A stretch of 64,000 nt of DNA from Argyresthia goedartella (taxonomy: Eukaryota > Arthropoda > Insecta > Lepidoptera > Argyresthiidae), in assembly GCA_949825045.1 (NCBI GenBank), contig OX463829.1:29389715-29453714 (forward strand), written 5' to 3'. The position numbers were made by a program, and so were the translations under genes. Shown here in pieces: positions 23,801 through 38,500 of this stretch. A model generated the notes under the pieces. That model did not search any database, was not told the DNA's origin, and was given only the letters and a program-made list of their open reading frames with translations. Within the stretch, counting starts at the first letter, position 1; each line of letters opens with the position of its first letter.

Positions 23801-26501
23801 AACCACCAATGAAAAGCAACACCACAGCAAAAGCATAAACCACAGACAATTACTCTAGGCAGACGCCGAAACTGCACCTATTAACTTCTTAGTCCCTATC
23901 TGTCTTTTTAACTGTCAGGGGTTTGTTTATATGAAAAAAATTACTCGGCATGTAGATGCCGAGACAAACTAGCAAAAACCATACATAGGAGTAGTCCTAT
24001 GCATGGTTTTTGCTAGTTTGTGTAACTTGTTACTCCAAACCTAGAGCAAAAACAAACATAGCGGACGGAGATAAACCGCTGGAATCCTTCGCTGCACTCG
24101 GGAATACTAGAACTAACACTCAATGAATTGAAGAAATCATATCGGTTTTAGACTTCAGGTAGAGGTTTAATGAGCCTAAATCGGGCTCCATTCTCCCATC
24201 TACAATATTAAAATGTCGGGGGGAATATTTCGGGACATAATAGGCAACGTTTGAGATTCAGCTTTACGGATCATAAGCAAGCTCAGCTGTCACCAAGTTT
24301 AGCCAGATTTTCAGAAGTTCATTTTGCCTGACGGGGGGACCGGTCAGGCTAAATAGACTACACTATGGATTAAGCACATGTATGGAATGCAACATTTCAG
24401 AGTCGAGGGCAATCTCCGATGCCTCCGAGGTTACCTGATAGGGGAGATTATCAGGTAGTTTATCTGCAGGTCACTTACCAGGCCATATGGTTCCGAGTGC
24501 TGTCTCCACATCCTGGTAGAGCGTGGCCAGGCTCTGCACTTCCTCCTGGGTCAGTCTGATGCTGGCCAGCACGGCGTCCACCTGCTCCAGGAAGTCTCCG
24601 CTGAGGGGGATCTGCTGCGGGTCTATTATTACGGCTGGAGAGGAGAACGAGGGGGAGGGGGGGTTTAACGCTGAACCTTGTACTATTATGTATTATGTGC
24701 TTACACTCTAAAAAACTGGCCAAGATGCGCACAGAGACTTCCGCACTTACATACTTACTTGCAACTTATTAATCATAACAATTAAATTTTTCATATTTGT
24801 ATTAGTTAAGCACAACCTAGTTTTAAAAGAGATCTAAAAATCAATCTGTGGGAGTTTCTACGCCCTTCCTCTCCCACAGTGGTCCAATGTAGAGAAGAGG
24901 CAAAATATAACGTTTGCTAAGTATATGTAAACATCTACAGTAATAAAGTACTTTGACTTTGACTTTTGCACTACAATTTTGAGGTTTTTAGTGCCAATTT
25001 TTTCCTTCACTTGCTATAAGACCTTGCTTGGTGCTGAATTTCATAATTCTAGTTAACGGGAAGTACCTTTATAGGTTCCCTTGCGCGTATCAAGCAAATT
25101 CAGAAAAAAAAGTGAGATGAACGGCCGCATCTTATGATTGTGTTGACCTATAAGTTTTATTTTTTCCCAACTTCAAGAGACCACAGACCTGAGTAGCCGC
25201 AATCAATTTCAACTTGATATTTGGTGTCAAAAAGGCCTTAACGGACGGACGGACAACGAAGATCCGTTTTTTCCTGTCAAGGTAAGTACGGAACTCTAAA
25301 ATTGATTGGCATCATTCCACCCACCCTGCAGCTTGCTCTGCGCGAACCTCGCCCCGTCCCGCCCTCCGTCCCGCCCTCCGTCCCTGCCCCGCTCCCTGCC
25401 CCCGGCGAGGTCGCGCGGCGCGGCAGGACGCACGCTGACGAACTCGCCGTACACGTGGATCTTGCTGGCCTGCGTGAGTGCACGCCGCGCCTCGCGGACC
25501 GAGCTGGGAATACATCAATAATAACCACTACTACTCCACCAAGCCAACTAGGCGCCTGCCAGGCGTATGTTTATCTTGGTCGAGTAGTATTATTCTTCTA
25601 ATGTCACACCCGCCTGGAAGCATGTTTTTCATGACATCTATTCAAAAAGAGCTCGTTTATTCCCAGTTAACACAAAACACAACAGCACTTGAGAGGCAAA
25701 GTAACGTTTTAATTTGTGTTACCAGTACAGAGTAAACAATCACTTCAATACTTTCTAATTGACAGCTCCAGTCACCAAAAATGTTATCATGAAACACAAA
25801 CCACATTAAAAAAGTTTGTGCTAAAGTTTTCTTTAATTAGCGTTTTCAGGACAGAGAAAATAATCACTATGTTCTATTTGTCAGTTCCAACGAGTAAACA
25901 AATCTGTTTCAAAACGCAGACCAAATAATACAATGTGAAAAGTAACACACGCTAAATGCATTCCGCCTTTGTTTGTTTACGATTTCATTTGCTGATATTA
26001 TTGCAAAAAAAAATATAGTTATTCCTAAAGTACCTACTGAAAATAGGAGTTTAACTCGAGATAATATTGTAACAGACGCAAAAAAATATGATCAAATCAA
26101 ATCAAATCAAATCAAATGGTTTTATTCAAAACCAGAGAATGTACAGTACAGTTGCTTAACAAAAGGTACCTTAGTACTAGGTTAAACATGCAGAAAAAAT
26201 GAGTAGGTACATTTAAGAAGGGAGACGAGCTGATATCCTAGCTAGATTATCAAATAATCTGTGGTAAGGAATATCAGGCCCAAACCCTTTACATATAGTT
26301 TTTTGATCGTAAAATAGGTACATAAAAATGTTGCGGAAGATAGTGAATTTATTTATAATACAAATAAGTAAAAAGTTAATATTATACTTAGTAAACAGAC
26401 AATGTAAAATAGTATAATAAAGGTTATTTTATGGAAAATAAGCCCATGTGTGTGTATGTGTAAGTGTGTCTCTGTAAGGGTGAGTGTGTGTATGTGTAAG
26501 G

Positions 26502-26533
<32 letters not shown>

Positions 26534-29500
26534 TTTGTTAAATGAGGGGGTTGAAAAACTCTTCAGATTCGTTGTAGGAAAGATTCTGAAAAAAGTCGGC
26601 AATTTTACGTAAGCATTCTACGTCTGACAGTAGCTGTATGGAAAGGCTAGAACTAATCTTATTATAAAGAAAGGGGCCGAGGTAGGGGAAGAATCTTTTA
26701 GTAAATGAAAAATTAGGGGTTGGCACTGAACATATGCGATCAGTCCTTCGCTTGGTGATAGTTTTGGGAGGAGTGAGTTTATGTTGCAGTAAAATTGTTT
26801 GAGTAATAAAAAGTTGTCTGACACTTAATACCTTACATTCTTTATAGAGCTGCTGAGTGGGAAAAAGTATAGGTCGAGAAGTTGCAATCTTTAAGATAGC
26901 TCGTTGTGCTGTTTCGAGAGGCTTCATAGTAGTTTTAGGTGCCCCGCCCCATGAGACAATACAATAAGTTAATATGGACTGGCAGAGAGTGAGATAGAGC
27001 ATGCGAATTATGGAGGAGTGTGCAACGTGTCTTATACGTTTAAATATGTAAATAAGTTTTCGAACTCTACCAGTTAATATGCTTATATGTGCCTTAAAGT
27101 TCAGGTGTTGATCAAGAGTGACTCCGAGATATTTTATTGTGTCTGTGGAAGATAAAAGCGGGCAGCTACAATGCCAGGGAGTTACACATGAGTGAGCCCA
27201 TATATGAATGGGGCGGACGGGTTGGGAGTTACTACTAATAGAATAGGTGAGAAACTTAGTTTTATCGACATTTAAAGTGAGAGCATGTTCTTTAAGCCAG
27301 TCCGAAACCAGATTAAAGTTATGTTGTGCCTCATCTTGCAGTTTGTCCCAAGAATTTGCACAAACAGTAATTGCTGTATCGTCTGCATAGGTTGTAATAT
27401 TCCCATTTGGGATGTGTAAGTTACAGAGATCGTTAATGAAGACCAAAAACAGAGTGGGACCCAATATGCTTCCCTGTGGAACGCCATAGTTGATCGGTGT
27501 TTCGTCACTTTGGAATTCCTTTATTTTGACACTCTGGCTTCTTTCTGAAAGATAGGAATGAAATAGGTGTAATTGAGTACCTCTCACACCTATCGCTTCT
27601 AGTTTAAGTAGAAGGGAGGGAGTGGTACGGTATCAAATGCCTTAGCAAGGTCCAGAATAATTGTTAATACCTTTTTCTTGTTGTTAAGACCATTAACGAC
27701 AGTATCAATAACATGCTGAACGGCGTTGGATGTGGAAAGATTTCTCCTAAAGCCGTATTGATTTGTCGATAGAATTCTATTTTTTTCAAGGTAATCAACC
27801 AGGCGATTGTTGATCAAACGTTCCAGAACCTTGGAAAGAGCTGTCAGTACAGCTATGGGCCTGTAATTATTGACCGAGTTCCCATCCCCTCCCTTGAAAA
27901 TAGGATGTATAATAGCCTTCTTGAATGAAGTAGGGAATATTCCAGTTTGGAAGCAATGATTAAAAATGCGGCTTAAAATAGGTGTGAGGACTTTTGTGTA
28001 TCTTTTTAATATTAAGGAGGAGATGCCGTCCCATCCAGTGGAAGCAGACAATCTCAAGGATGAGATAATGGATGACACTTCATCGGGGTCTGTATCTAAT
28101 AAAACGAATGAAGACGAATGGAAAGATGGATGAGTAGAACTGGTAGAAGAAATGGTGCGGCAGCTAGGGGAAGTGTTAGGGACAATAGAGTTAGCAAGAT
28201 TTTCTCCAATACTTGCGAAGAAGCTGTTTACATTATTACAGCTGTCTTTGGGAGGGATGGAAGAAAAAAGTAATTGGTTGGATGCTTTACGTATTTTTGA
28301 GGTATTATATGTATGTATGATACAAGGTCTGTTACCTACAAAATCGGTTGTGTATGTATTATATGTATGTAGTAAATGTATTCGGTTTATACTCCCCAAT
28401 GTTAAACAAGTCTCGGCTAAAGTTAATGTTAAAGGTGAAAATTTAGAAATTATAGATAGCACGGTATTCCTAGGAATCACCTTAGATAATAAGCTTCAAT
28501 GGGGCCCACACATAGATAAGCTATCGAAAATACTCAGTTCCGCAGTTTATGCAGTCAAAAAAATCCGTCTTTTTACGGACGTAGAAACAGCTAGACTAGT
28601 TTCCTTCAGCTACTTCCATAGCATTATGTCTTATGGCATACTGCTGTGGGGGAACGCTGCAGACATTAACATAATATTTGTGCTGCAAAAGAGGGCTGTT
28701 CGTGCAATCTACAATGTGGGTCCTAGAGAGTCACTGCGTTGTAAATTTAAGGAAATTAACATTATGACAGTGCCGTGTCAGTATATTTATGAAAACCTAA
28801 TGTACGTCCACAAAAATATTGATAAATTTCCTAAGAATAGCGACAGGCACAATGTCAACACTAGAAATAGGAATAAACTAGCTATACCTACTACTAGGCT
28901 CCATAAGGTTAATGTATCTTTTAAAGGGCAATGTATTCGCTTTTACAACAAAATCCCAACTGAGTTACAAGAATTGTCTGTAAATAAATTTAAAAATGTT
29001 GTTAAAAATCACTTATGTAAAACAGCTTACTACAAAATATCAGATTATGTAGAAGACAAGAAAGCTTGGGAAGGTGTTTGCTCCAATTCTGTAAAAAATA
29101 ACGTATAAAGCTGGAGGTTTCTAGTCGCCTCTTTGCCTCCAGCATCTAAAACATTGAGGTGAAGGAATTCAAATTGAGTTCTATATTTCCCTGTCCCTTA
29201 TACATGTGTTAGTTTAAGATTTGACATTCTCCAAATGTCACCTATGTGTTTCTTATGGAAATAAACTCTTTTTGAATTTTGAATCGAATGAAAGCATACG
29301 ACAATTTCAACCTTTGGAAACTAATTCATATCAAATACGAGCCCAAAACCAGAATACTTCGTCTATAGGAGTAAAATGTTTTTTGTACGGAGTCTGAAAT
29401 TAAGATAACCCATTTAAATATCAAAAATCTAAATAATACATATGTTACAGTCTAAAATATAGGTACTTTATTCTTGCTTATCACTTAATATAACTTCTGA

Positions 29501-32500
29501 ACTAATTAAACATAGTAGTGTCTCGTTTGCTCTCGTTAACTGCTTATATCCGCAATGGCAGTGACGTTATCAGCTCTGCACACCCTTCAGGGGTGATGGA
29601 ATCTAAAACTGCCTGAAGCTTATATTTTAAATAATTTTCTGACCCTGATGGATATTTCCTCAATATTTTCTTCATTTTCCACCATAAAGTTTCGATAGGC
29701 ATTCGACAAGTCTGGGCTGCTTGGCGGCCAAATCGTAGGAACTTACTTAGAATTAAGCCATGCTTTCGTTGTCCTTGCAGTGTGACATGAAGCAACATCT
29801 TGTTGATAAATTACTGAATGGCCGGTAATAGACTCGTTTCCAAAATTATATATTATAGCCCTGAAATCCATGGCATTACTAATGCTGGAAACTTTACTTT
29901 TCGGTTGATGCAGCCGATACTGATGATCTTTTTTCGTTCATCGCCAACAGTCCCCTCACATTTCGAATCATCGCTCCATATTATTTGACGCCACTGATCT
30001 AAAGTTCTATATGATGCTCACGAGCGAATTTTAATCTATGTTTCTTTTGCAGGGTAGTCAATAAAGGCTTTTCTTTTGCGGTGTAAAAACTATACCCATT
30101 CTCTTGAGGACTATGTTGGAAGTGCCGACTGAAACATCTTTCACGATCCCTGCCATTGCACTTGGAGTTCTCCTGCTAGCGCACGACGATTTTTGTTTAT
30201 TATTTTTTTCAGAACCCCATTCTCTGTGTCACTTATAATGCGGATACGGCCAGTTTTCTTCAAACATGCTACTGATTTGTGTTGTTTAAAATGCTGGATG
30301 ATTGACTGGTAGATCTTGGTAGTAACAGTTATTTGTATATTTGTGTTTAATTCCACGCCTAAACCGAACGGCGTGGAGTCATGAGGGGGTGTGCCTTTGC
30401 CACGTGAGAGAAAAGAAGTGATGAAATTTGTTTATTACCTTTGTCTCCGTAGACAGGAAATCGAAGGCTCGATTCGAGACAGGAATTCGGGAAAGGGGGC
30501 ACAGTTGGGATAGGATGGGATCGAACCCTTGCCGTCGCTGTCCGACGGCGTGGCCGGCGCGCTGATGCCGACACGTGGTGTCGCCGCTACCGATACGACG
30601 AGTTGGAGACCGTACAACTTCAACCTTCACCACGAATCACTTGACCGCTGACGCGAATCTAATTACAATCAATAGCCCGACGCTATGAGGTAGATTTACA
30701 CTCTGACCAGGCCCGATGCCTGTATTATGGTAATTGATACACCGAAATACCAATCAATGCCATGGGGCCCGAGCCGCCATGTTATTCTCCCGATGAGACC
30801 AGACCAAGAGGAAAAAAATAACCTCCAATTTTACATCTCGTTCCGATACGAGTGACAGCTGCGGTTCTGTTTCCGTTCCGAGTCGCGCAACAAGAGGAGG
30901 TGCGTTCCGAAGCACAAATATTAAACAGTCACCCGCCCGGACAGGCCCGAACCTGTCCCTAATCAATAGGAAGGCGAGAAAGTGTTGCGACCGCTCTCTT
31001 GAGGACCGAGTCCCCCACCTTGACTTCCGCTGATCGAGGCGTGCCATCCCGACCCGTGTACAAATTGACGATCCGTCCTCGTCTCCATCTCAATGATGGC
31101 AGGTTCGCATCCTTAATCAGCACCAAATCACCGACTTGAGGGGGGCTCGTCCGGTCAGTCCACTTAAGGCGCTGCTGCAAGATGTGCAAGTACTCAAGGG
31201 ACCACCGTTTCCAAAAATCTTGAGCCATCTGCTGCAACATCTGCCACCTAGTTAACCGACTTAACTTAACATCACCGAATTGGTATTCTGGCAGGGCGTT
31301 AAGGGGCTGACCTATCAGGAAGTGACCCGGCGTCAACGCTTCCAAATCATTTGGATCCGAACTGAGCGGGCACAACGGACGCGAGTTCAGTGTCATTTCA
31401 ATTTTACAGAACAGCGTCGCAAGCTCTTCAAAGCGTAGAGAGGTCTCACCGATGATCCTCGTCAGGTGCGACTTAGCCGATTTAACCGCAGCCTCAAAAA
31501 TTCCTCCCCAATGAGGACATCCCGGCGGACAGAAAACCCATTCAATCCCTCGTCGGGAGCAAGCCGTACCGATGGCGTCCTGATTACCGTTCAGGAATTG
31601 AGTGACCTCCTGCAGATATCGCCTGGCTCCGACAAAATTTGTGCCGTTGTCCGAACGGATTAATGTCGGGAGGCCCCTTCGTGAGACGAACCGATCTAGA
31701 CAAGCGATAAATGCCTCCGTAGTGAGGTCACTGACCACCTCCAAGTGGACTGCCTTCGTGGCCAAGCACACGAAGACGCACAGCTATGCCTTCACTAATT
31801 TGGCGTTCCGTAGCTGTGAAGACTTGACCATGAATGGTCCCGCGAAATCCGTTCCGACACCCGCAAAGGGCCGGATTTCGTTAACCCTATCCGAGGGCAA
31901 ATCGCCCATCTGGGGCTGCATCGTAGCCGCCTTGGCCCGATAACAAGGCAGGCACCGAAATACGACGCTACGCACTAAGCGTCTTCCCGATAGAATCCAG
32001 AACTCGCGCTGGAGAAACGCCATCAAGGCGTGGCATCCGACATGCCCATTCCGAATGTGTCGATCCTGTATCAACAGTTCGACCAACTTCCCTTTCCGAG
32101 GGAGTAACAACGGGTGGCGAGCCGCATAAGGCAGGTTGGCATTCCGCAGCCGACCTCCTACCCTCAGCAATCCTTGAGGGTCAATAAACGGGTTGAGCCG
32201 AGCCACAGCTCCCTTCAGTTGGACGCGTCCGCGTCTCAGAATGTCCAATTCGGACTTAAAGTCTGCACGTTCCGTACCAATGCGAACAACGCTTGGTTCC
32301 GTTCCCGTGGTGTCAGGACCTGTATCCGCACTCGTTGCGCCTCAGAATTCCGACAATTCCGCGCAAATCGGCAGGCGGTCATATTGACCAGCTTGTCGAG
32401 CGAGCTGTACCGTTCCAGCAGGCTGAACTCCTCTTCCGGCTCTGGTTGCGTCGTACAGACACCGACTGTCAAGGCGCCGTTCGCCGTGGTAACGCGTGGA

Positions 32501-35500
32501 CTCATTGGCCAATCCGGTTCGGCTTGAGTCAACCATTTTGGACCCCACCACAAGGGATGTCCAACCAACTCCGGAGCGTGACACCGCCGAGACGCACAGT
32601 CTGCTGGGTTCATTTCCCCTGGAACATGTCTCCAGATCAAGGGAACCTCCGAAGTCAAAATCTGCGAAACCCAATTCGCCACAAAAATCTCCAGCTTGTG
32701 AACTGAAGCCTTCAGCCAGCATAACACGATCTGGCTGTCCGTCCAAGCGTAGACCGTATCTTCCAACGCTATTGACCCACGAAGAACCGTCATCGTGTGG
32801 TTGAGCAGACGAGTCAGGAGAGCCGCTCCCGAAAGCTCTAACTTGGGAATGGTCAGGCGAGTGCGCAACGGCGCAACCTTGCTCTTGGCCATGACCAACC
32901 GCACATCAACCTCCCCCGAGGAGTCGACCGTACGCAGATACACCGCAGCTCCGTAGCCCTTCTCCGAGGCATCGCAAAACCCATGCAGGGTGGCGGTGTA
33001 TCGTTTGGTGGGGACCAACCTCCGTGGCAGTGAAATCCGATGGATGCCAGGGAGGGTCGAAAAGAACGAGTCCCACTCTGAGCTCAATGACCCGCCGATC
33101 GGGTCGTCCCATTTCAGCTCAGCAGACCACAATTGCTGCATAAAACACTTGAGCTGAAATGTTACCGGGGTGATCCACCCGTTTGGATCAAACGTCCTAG
33201 CCACCGTTGAAAGGACGTTCCGTTTCGTCCAGACCTTCGGGGTGTCCAACTCGACCCGATACGAAAACATGTCTGACACCGGCTGGTACTGGACGCCTAA
33301 TACCGACAACATATTTGGGTTTTCCAAATTTTCAAAAATGTGGGGATCCTGCTGGTAGTCATCCGGAAGACCAGTCAGTAACTCTGGAGAGTTCGACATC
33401 CATTTCCGGAGCTCGTAACCTCCACCCCGTAGGAGCTCAACCAGCTCGTCCCGTCGAGCGAGCGCCTCCTCTACGGAATCTGCACCGGTACAAATATCGT
33501 CCACGTAGAGGTCCTGCTCCAGGATCGCTGCTCCTCTAGGGAAATTTAACCGTTCTCGATCCGCTAACTCCCGAAGAGTGCGAATCGCCAAATAAGGACT
33601 AGACCGTAGCCCGTACGTGTTGGTGTTCAACTCGTACACCCTGATGGGCTGATCTGGGCTCTCTCGCCACAGTATCAGCTGATACCGTCTATCGTCAGGG
33701 TGAATGACCGTCTGTCTAAACATCATCCGGATGTCAACTACAAACACAACATTGTGTCGACGGAACCGTGTGATAACATCCGCGATGTCATGATTCAACT
33801 TCGGCCCTGAATGCAAACACTGGTTCAGGTTCATGCCGTTAGATGTTGATGCCGATCCATCGAACACTACCCGTATTTTGCCCTCCGGGGTCCTCAAGAC
33901 CGCGTGATGAGGCAGGAAGCAGTGGTCTTCACGCTTCCAGTCGATACCCGAAACCGACATGTGGCCGAGCGACTCGTATTCCCGCATGAAGTCGACGTAC
34001 TTCTGCCGGATAATCCCATCACGCTTCATGCGTCGTTCCATCGACAGAAGCCGCGTCTCGGCTGCATGGTGTGAACTGCCCAGCGGTGGGCGATCACTCC
34101 GAAATGGAAGACGTGTGAGAAATCGACCTGACCGAAGGCGACCAGTATTGTTCCGATAAAACTGTTCACACTCTTCTTCAACCGGGTCCAACCGGCGTAC
34201 CGTAGGTGGTTCCTCCACCTCCCAAAACTTCTGTATCACCTCCGAGAGTACAGAACCGAATAAGGGACTACGAGTCGCTAGGCGTGGGGCAGCCGGCATG
34301 ACCGGACCCATTACCGCATGGCCCAGTCTGGTGTTGACCGAAACCAGACCAGTCGCCTGCAACACGTGGACACCTGGCACTAACAGGTATCCTAAGGCAT
34401 CGACACCCAATAAAATGTCTACTGGGCCCGGAATGTCGAACTCCGGGTCAGCCAGTGACAACCCAGCGACCAACTGTCGCACCGAGGGCGACAACCGTAC
34501 GTGAGGGTGTGAGCCCATCACATTAGGCATGACTAATGCCGTGACCGTCAGATTCACCGATGAATCCACCCGTGACGAGAGAGTAATCCGACATACTCCC
34601 TTAACGGAACCGACTTCCGTGTTCCCAATTCCCCGAATGGAATGTGGGTACTCCCTTACCGAAATGCCCAACCGTCTTACAAGGTTGCACGAGACTAAGC
34701 ACCCCTGGGCCCCCGAGTCCAATAGTGCTCGTGCCACACAAGATTTGCCGTCCGAACTCCACGCTATCACCGAGGCGGTGGGGAGCATGACCGTCTGTGG
34801 AGTGGCGGCACCCTGTAAGTGGGCGGCGTGTCCCTAGCGGGAACCCCCGCGGGATCCGAACCCGCTCAGACCTCCGTCGGCCTGGTAACTCGGCTGCTGA
34901 TATGCCACCGGTGGCATATCAGACCGCATGTACATTAGGGGGTCCCAACGCGCATAATAGGCCCCTTGCTGTCCCGGTACCCGACCATACCGGACTGTGA
35001 ACGGTGTGCCCGGTGGCCACCGTGGATGGAGGGGGGAGAGCGGATCCAACCTGGGGCGCTCTAGGAATGGGGGCGACATCCGACTGTTCGCCTCCCTGTT
35101 CGCCTCCCAGAGCGACGGGCAGGGTGGCGCAGTAGGTGGTGGGCTCCCAGCCTTCGCGCCACTCATAGGTGCCATCTGACACCCGCCCGTAACACGCGGT
35201 GAGCCAGCGGCCCGACGTCCTCGCTGGCCCTGGACAGCGGCGACCGAACCCCGGCTATCCCGCCTGTTACCCCCTTCGCTGCCCCCTTCCCCTCGGGGGG
35301 GGTCCCGTCCGCGGGTACCCCAGTCACCCCGTTGGTGACTCCCATTGCCCGGAGGGGGACTGGGTCCGGCCCTGGTTGGGCCCTGTGACCGACCAACCTG
35401 AGTCCGGCCCTGGTGACCGTCCGATGGGCCTGACCGGTTCAGGCACAACACGACGTGGTGCCTGCCACCGCAGCCCTCACAGGGGGACGCCCGTGAGCAC

Positions 35501-38500
35501 TCGCTCAGCGGGTGCGGCCCCAAACAACCGAAACACAATCGGTGGCGGAAGACCACCTTCCTGCGGGCAGCCACACCGAGCGCCTTAAAGTTGGCGCAAC
35601 TGGTCACCTCATGACCGGCACTGTCGCAGTGCACACAGCCGTCACCCGACGGCGCGGCACTCAAAACGCCAAATTGTTTTGACCGACCACCCCCCCGTGG
35701 GGGTGGGGAGCGCGGCCCCTCCCGCATCCGCGCGGGTTTGCGCTGCACACAGGCCTCCGAATCCATGGTGTCGCATCGCCTGCATTCACCCTCCAAAAAC
35801 TCCGTTAATTGGACGAGCGTGGGCAGTTCCGAGCTACTGCCCCCATGCAGCTGTTCAAACCGACTTTGAACAGCTGCAGGCAACCGTGACAAAACCATAT
35901 ATAACACAATATATGACCATTGGTCTACCGGCAGACCAAGGTTCTGAAGGGCCTTAGTGGCCACCAGCACAGGGTTGAGCACCTGTACCCGGATGTCAAC
36001 ATCCCGGGTTACTCTTGGGATGCTGAACAGCTTCCCCAGCTGCGCATCAACCAACCTCCGTTTGTGTTGGTAGCGGTCAAACAATATGACCCGGGCAATC
36101 TCATAATTGCCCGCCGTAACCGTTAGGTGACCGACCAACTCCTTCGGTTCACCCCGCAGTGCCATCAATAGCTGGGCCAACTTGTAGGCGCAGTCCAGGT
36201 CGTCCCGACCGTGGACCAGGCTATCGAACAAATTGATGAATGCCGGCCACTCATCAATTGCCCCACCGAAGGCCGGAATCTCCAGGTGTGGAAGCCGTCC
36301 AACCACACCCTTAGGGGGGGGGTCTCCGCTACCCTCCCCGCGGTCATCCCGACGCGAACGCTTAATTTTTTCGGCGCGACGCTCGATGTCGCCCAAGCAC
36401 TCCATCGCTTGGTCAGCATCCGCGCAGAGCTGCCTCACTGCAGCCACCGAGGCCTCATCCGTAAGCCCGAGGGCTTCAGCCTCGGCAGCCAGCCGACACA
36501 CCTTCCCGACGCGTGTCATTGCGTCCTCCACACGCTTGAGCAGGACATCGTCCATGTCGGGTCGCTCCACATACTTGTGAGTATAGGCGAGTCATCTCAT
36601 CTCCTCACGGACACCATATCGCAGTACCGTCAAGGGCGAAGGTGCCATGGTTACCGATTTAATTGTTCCTGGTCCTATGCTTCACTGCCGAACTAAGCAC
36701 AGCCAGATACCAGCACTTTCCCGTCAGCGCTGGGCACAGAAATTAAAACTAAGTTGTAAAACCCAAGGCAACCACTAAACAATTAAATCCTAAACAATAT
36801 TTAATATGGTCGCCCTGTGGACACACACCTTATAAATATATACTCTAAATCAATTAGAGAATGCCACCATAAAACACAATACAAAAATAACCCACAAAAC
36901 TTTATTATAGGTACAATGAACTGTATTTAATTATGTTTCTTCCCTCTTCCGGAAAGAAGGCATGATGATATATATGTATGTAGTATGTAAGTAGTACAAT
37001 TATGAAAACAATACAAAATAATAAGTGGCTTCTTATGAACCACACTTCCTTTGAGGTCAGCAAATCAGCTTAATACCCCTTAAATAGCCCGACCCTGCTG
37101 TGTAAACCGAAATAACACTGTAGGACTATAGAACCCGACGTTCTATCGCAAGTAATACAATCTAGTTACTTCGCAGAATGACTGTTCAATCTTTTATCAA
37201 CTAACAGTAGTTTCCGACTACAATTTTATAATAATTATTAACTAGATTGACACTTATACTTTCACTAACCGAAATGAACTTTAATTGTGGTACCGACCAC
37301 AGACTCATTGCCAAACAGATTGCCGGCCAATCTGAGATATTCTTTTCTCTCAACTACAATGTGACAAAGGCAGCCCTACAACCGTGAATCGATGATTTCC
37401 CACTAGGAAACCGCGCTCCTGCTACCAAAATGTTTAATTCCACGCCTAAACCGAACGGCGTGGAGTCATGAGGGGGTGTGCCTTTGCCACGTGAGAGAAA
37501 ATAAGTGATGAAATTTGTTTATTACCTTTGTCTCCGTAGACAGGAAATCGAAGGCTCGATTCGAGACAGGAATTCGGGAAAGGGGGCACAGTTGGGATAG
37601 GATGGGATCGAACCCTTGCCGTCGCTGTCCGACGGCGTGGCCGGCGCGCTGATGCCGACACGTGGTGTCGCCGCTACCGATATGACGAGTTGGAGACCGT
37701 ACAACTTCAACCTTCACCACGAATCACTTGACCGCTGACGCGAATCTAATTACAATCAATAGCCCGACGCTATGAGGTAGATTTACACTCTGACCAGGCC
37801 CGATGCCTGTATTATGGTAATTGATACACCGAAATACCAATCAATGCCATGGGGCCCGAGCCGCCATGTTATTCTCCCGATGAGACCAGACCAAGAGGAA
37901 AAAATTAACCTCCAATTTTACATCTCGTTCCGATACGAGTGACAGCTGCGGTTCTGTTTCCGTTCCGAGTCGCGCAACAAGAGGAGGTGCGTTCCGAAGC
38001 ACAAATATTAAACAATTTGCTTTGTCCCTTTATTATATTATATAGTATAAAATATGGTTATTCGGACCTCTTCACAAATTGGTGTGAAGAATAGTGACAG
38101 AAATCAGTCTATTCTTCCTATTTATAGCAGCAAAACTGATGACAGGTTTTATTTAAATTCTTTTAATTATTAACTGAGGTTTAACTCAACTTTTTTGCAA
38201 TCAATTAGGAACTAGATGAACTATTTTGCTTGCACCGAGACTAGGTTAATTCGAAGATTGTATGTTCAATATCATTTGGAACCAATGTTCCAAATGATAT
38301 TGATATAACATGACAACGTGAAAATAAACTAGAATTAATAGCATGCTATGTATTAAATCCTTCCTACAAAATATTTGGGTTCGAAAAATATTGTCTCTCA
38401 ATGTACGACTAGACGAAGTATTCTGCATTCGGGCTCGTATTAGGACACAGCGCTCGCCAATGTTGTTGGCGTCTGAATGCCGCCTGGAGGGGGTAGCGGC

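Noticed and set aside
22672..23809. CRISPR-like regular repeat
   Set aside because: There are no variable spacers, the whole 110-bp unit is repeated, and the setting is an insect intron.
28152..28380. 5' part of the plus-strand frame 28152-29108 as host coding sequence
   Set aside because: This part is antisense to the minus-strand LINE; only the section after about 28380 is real LINE coding sequence.
30359..30633. Small frames repeated at 37446-37720
   Set aside because: Both sets lie inside the two LTRs and are identical because the LTRs are.
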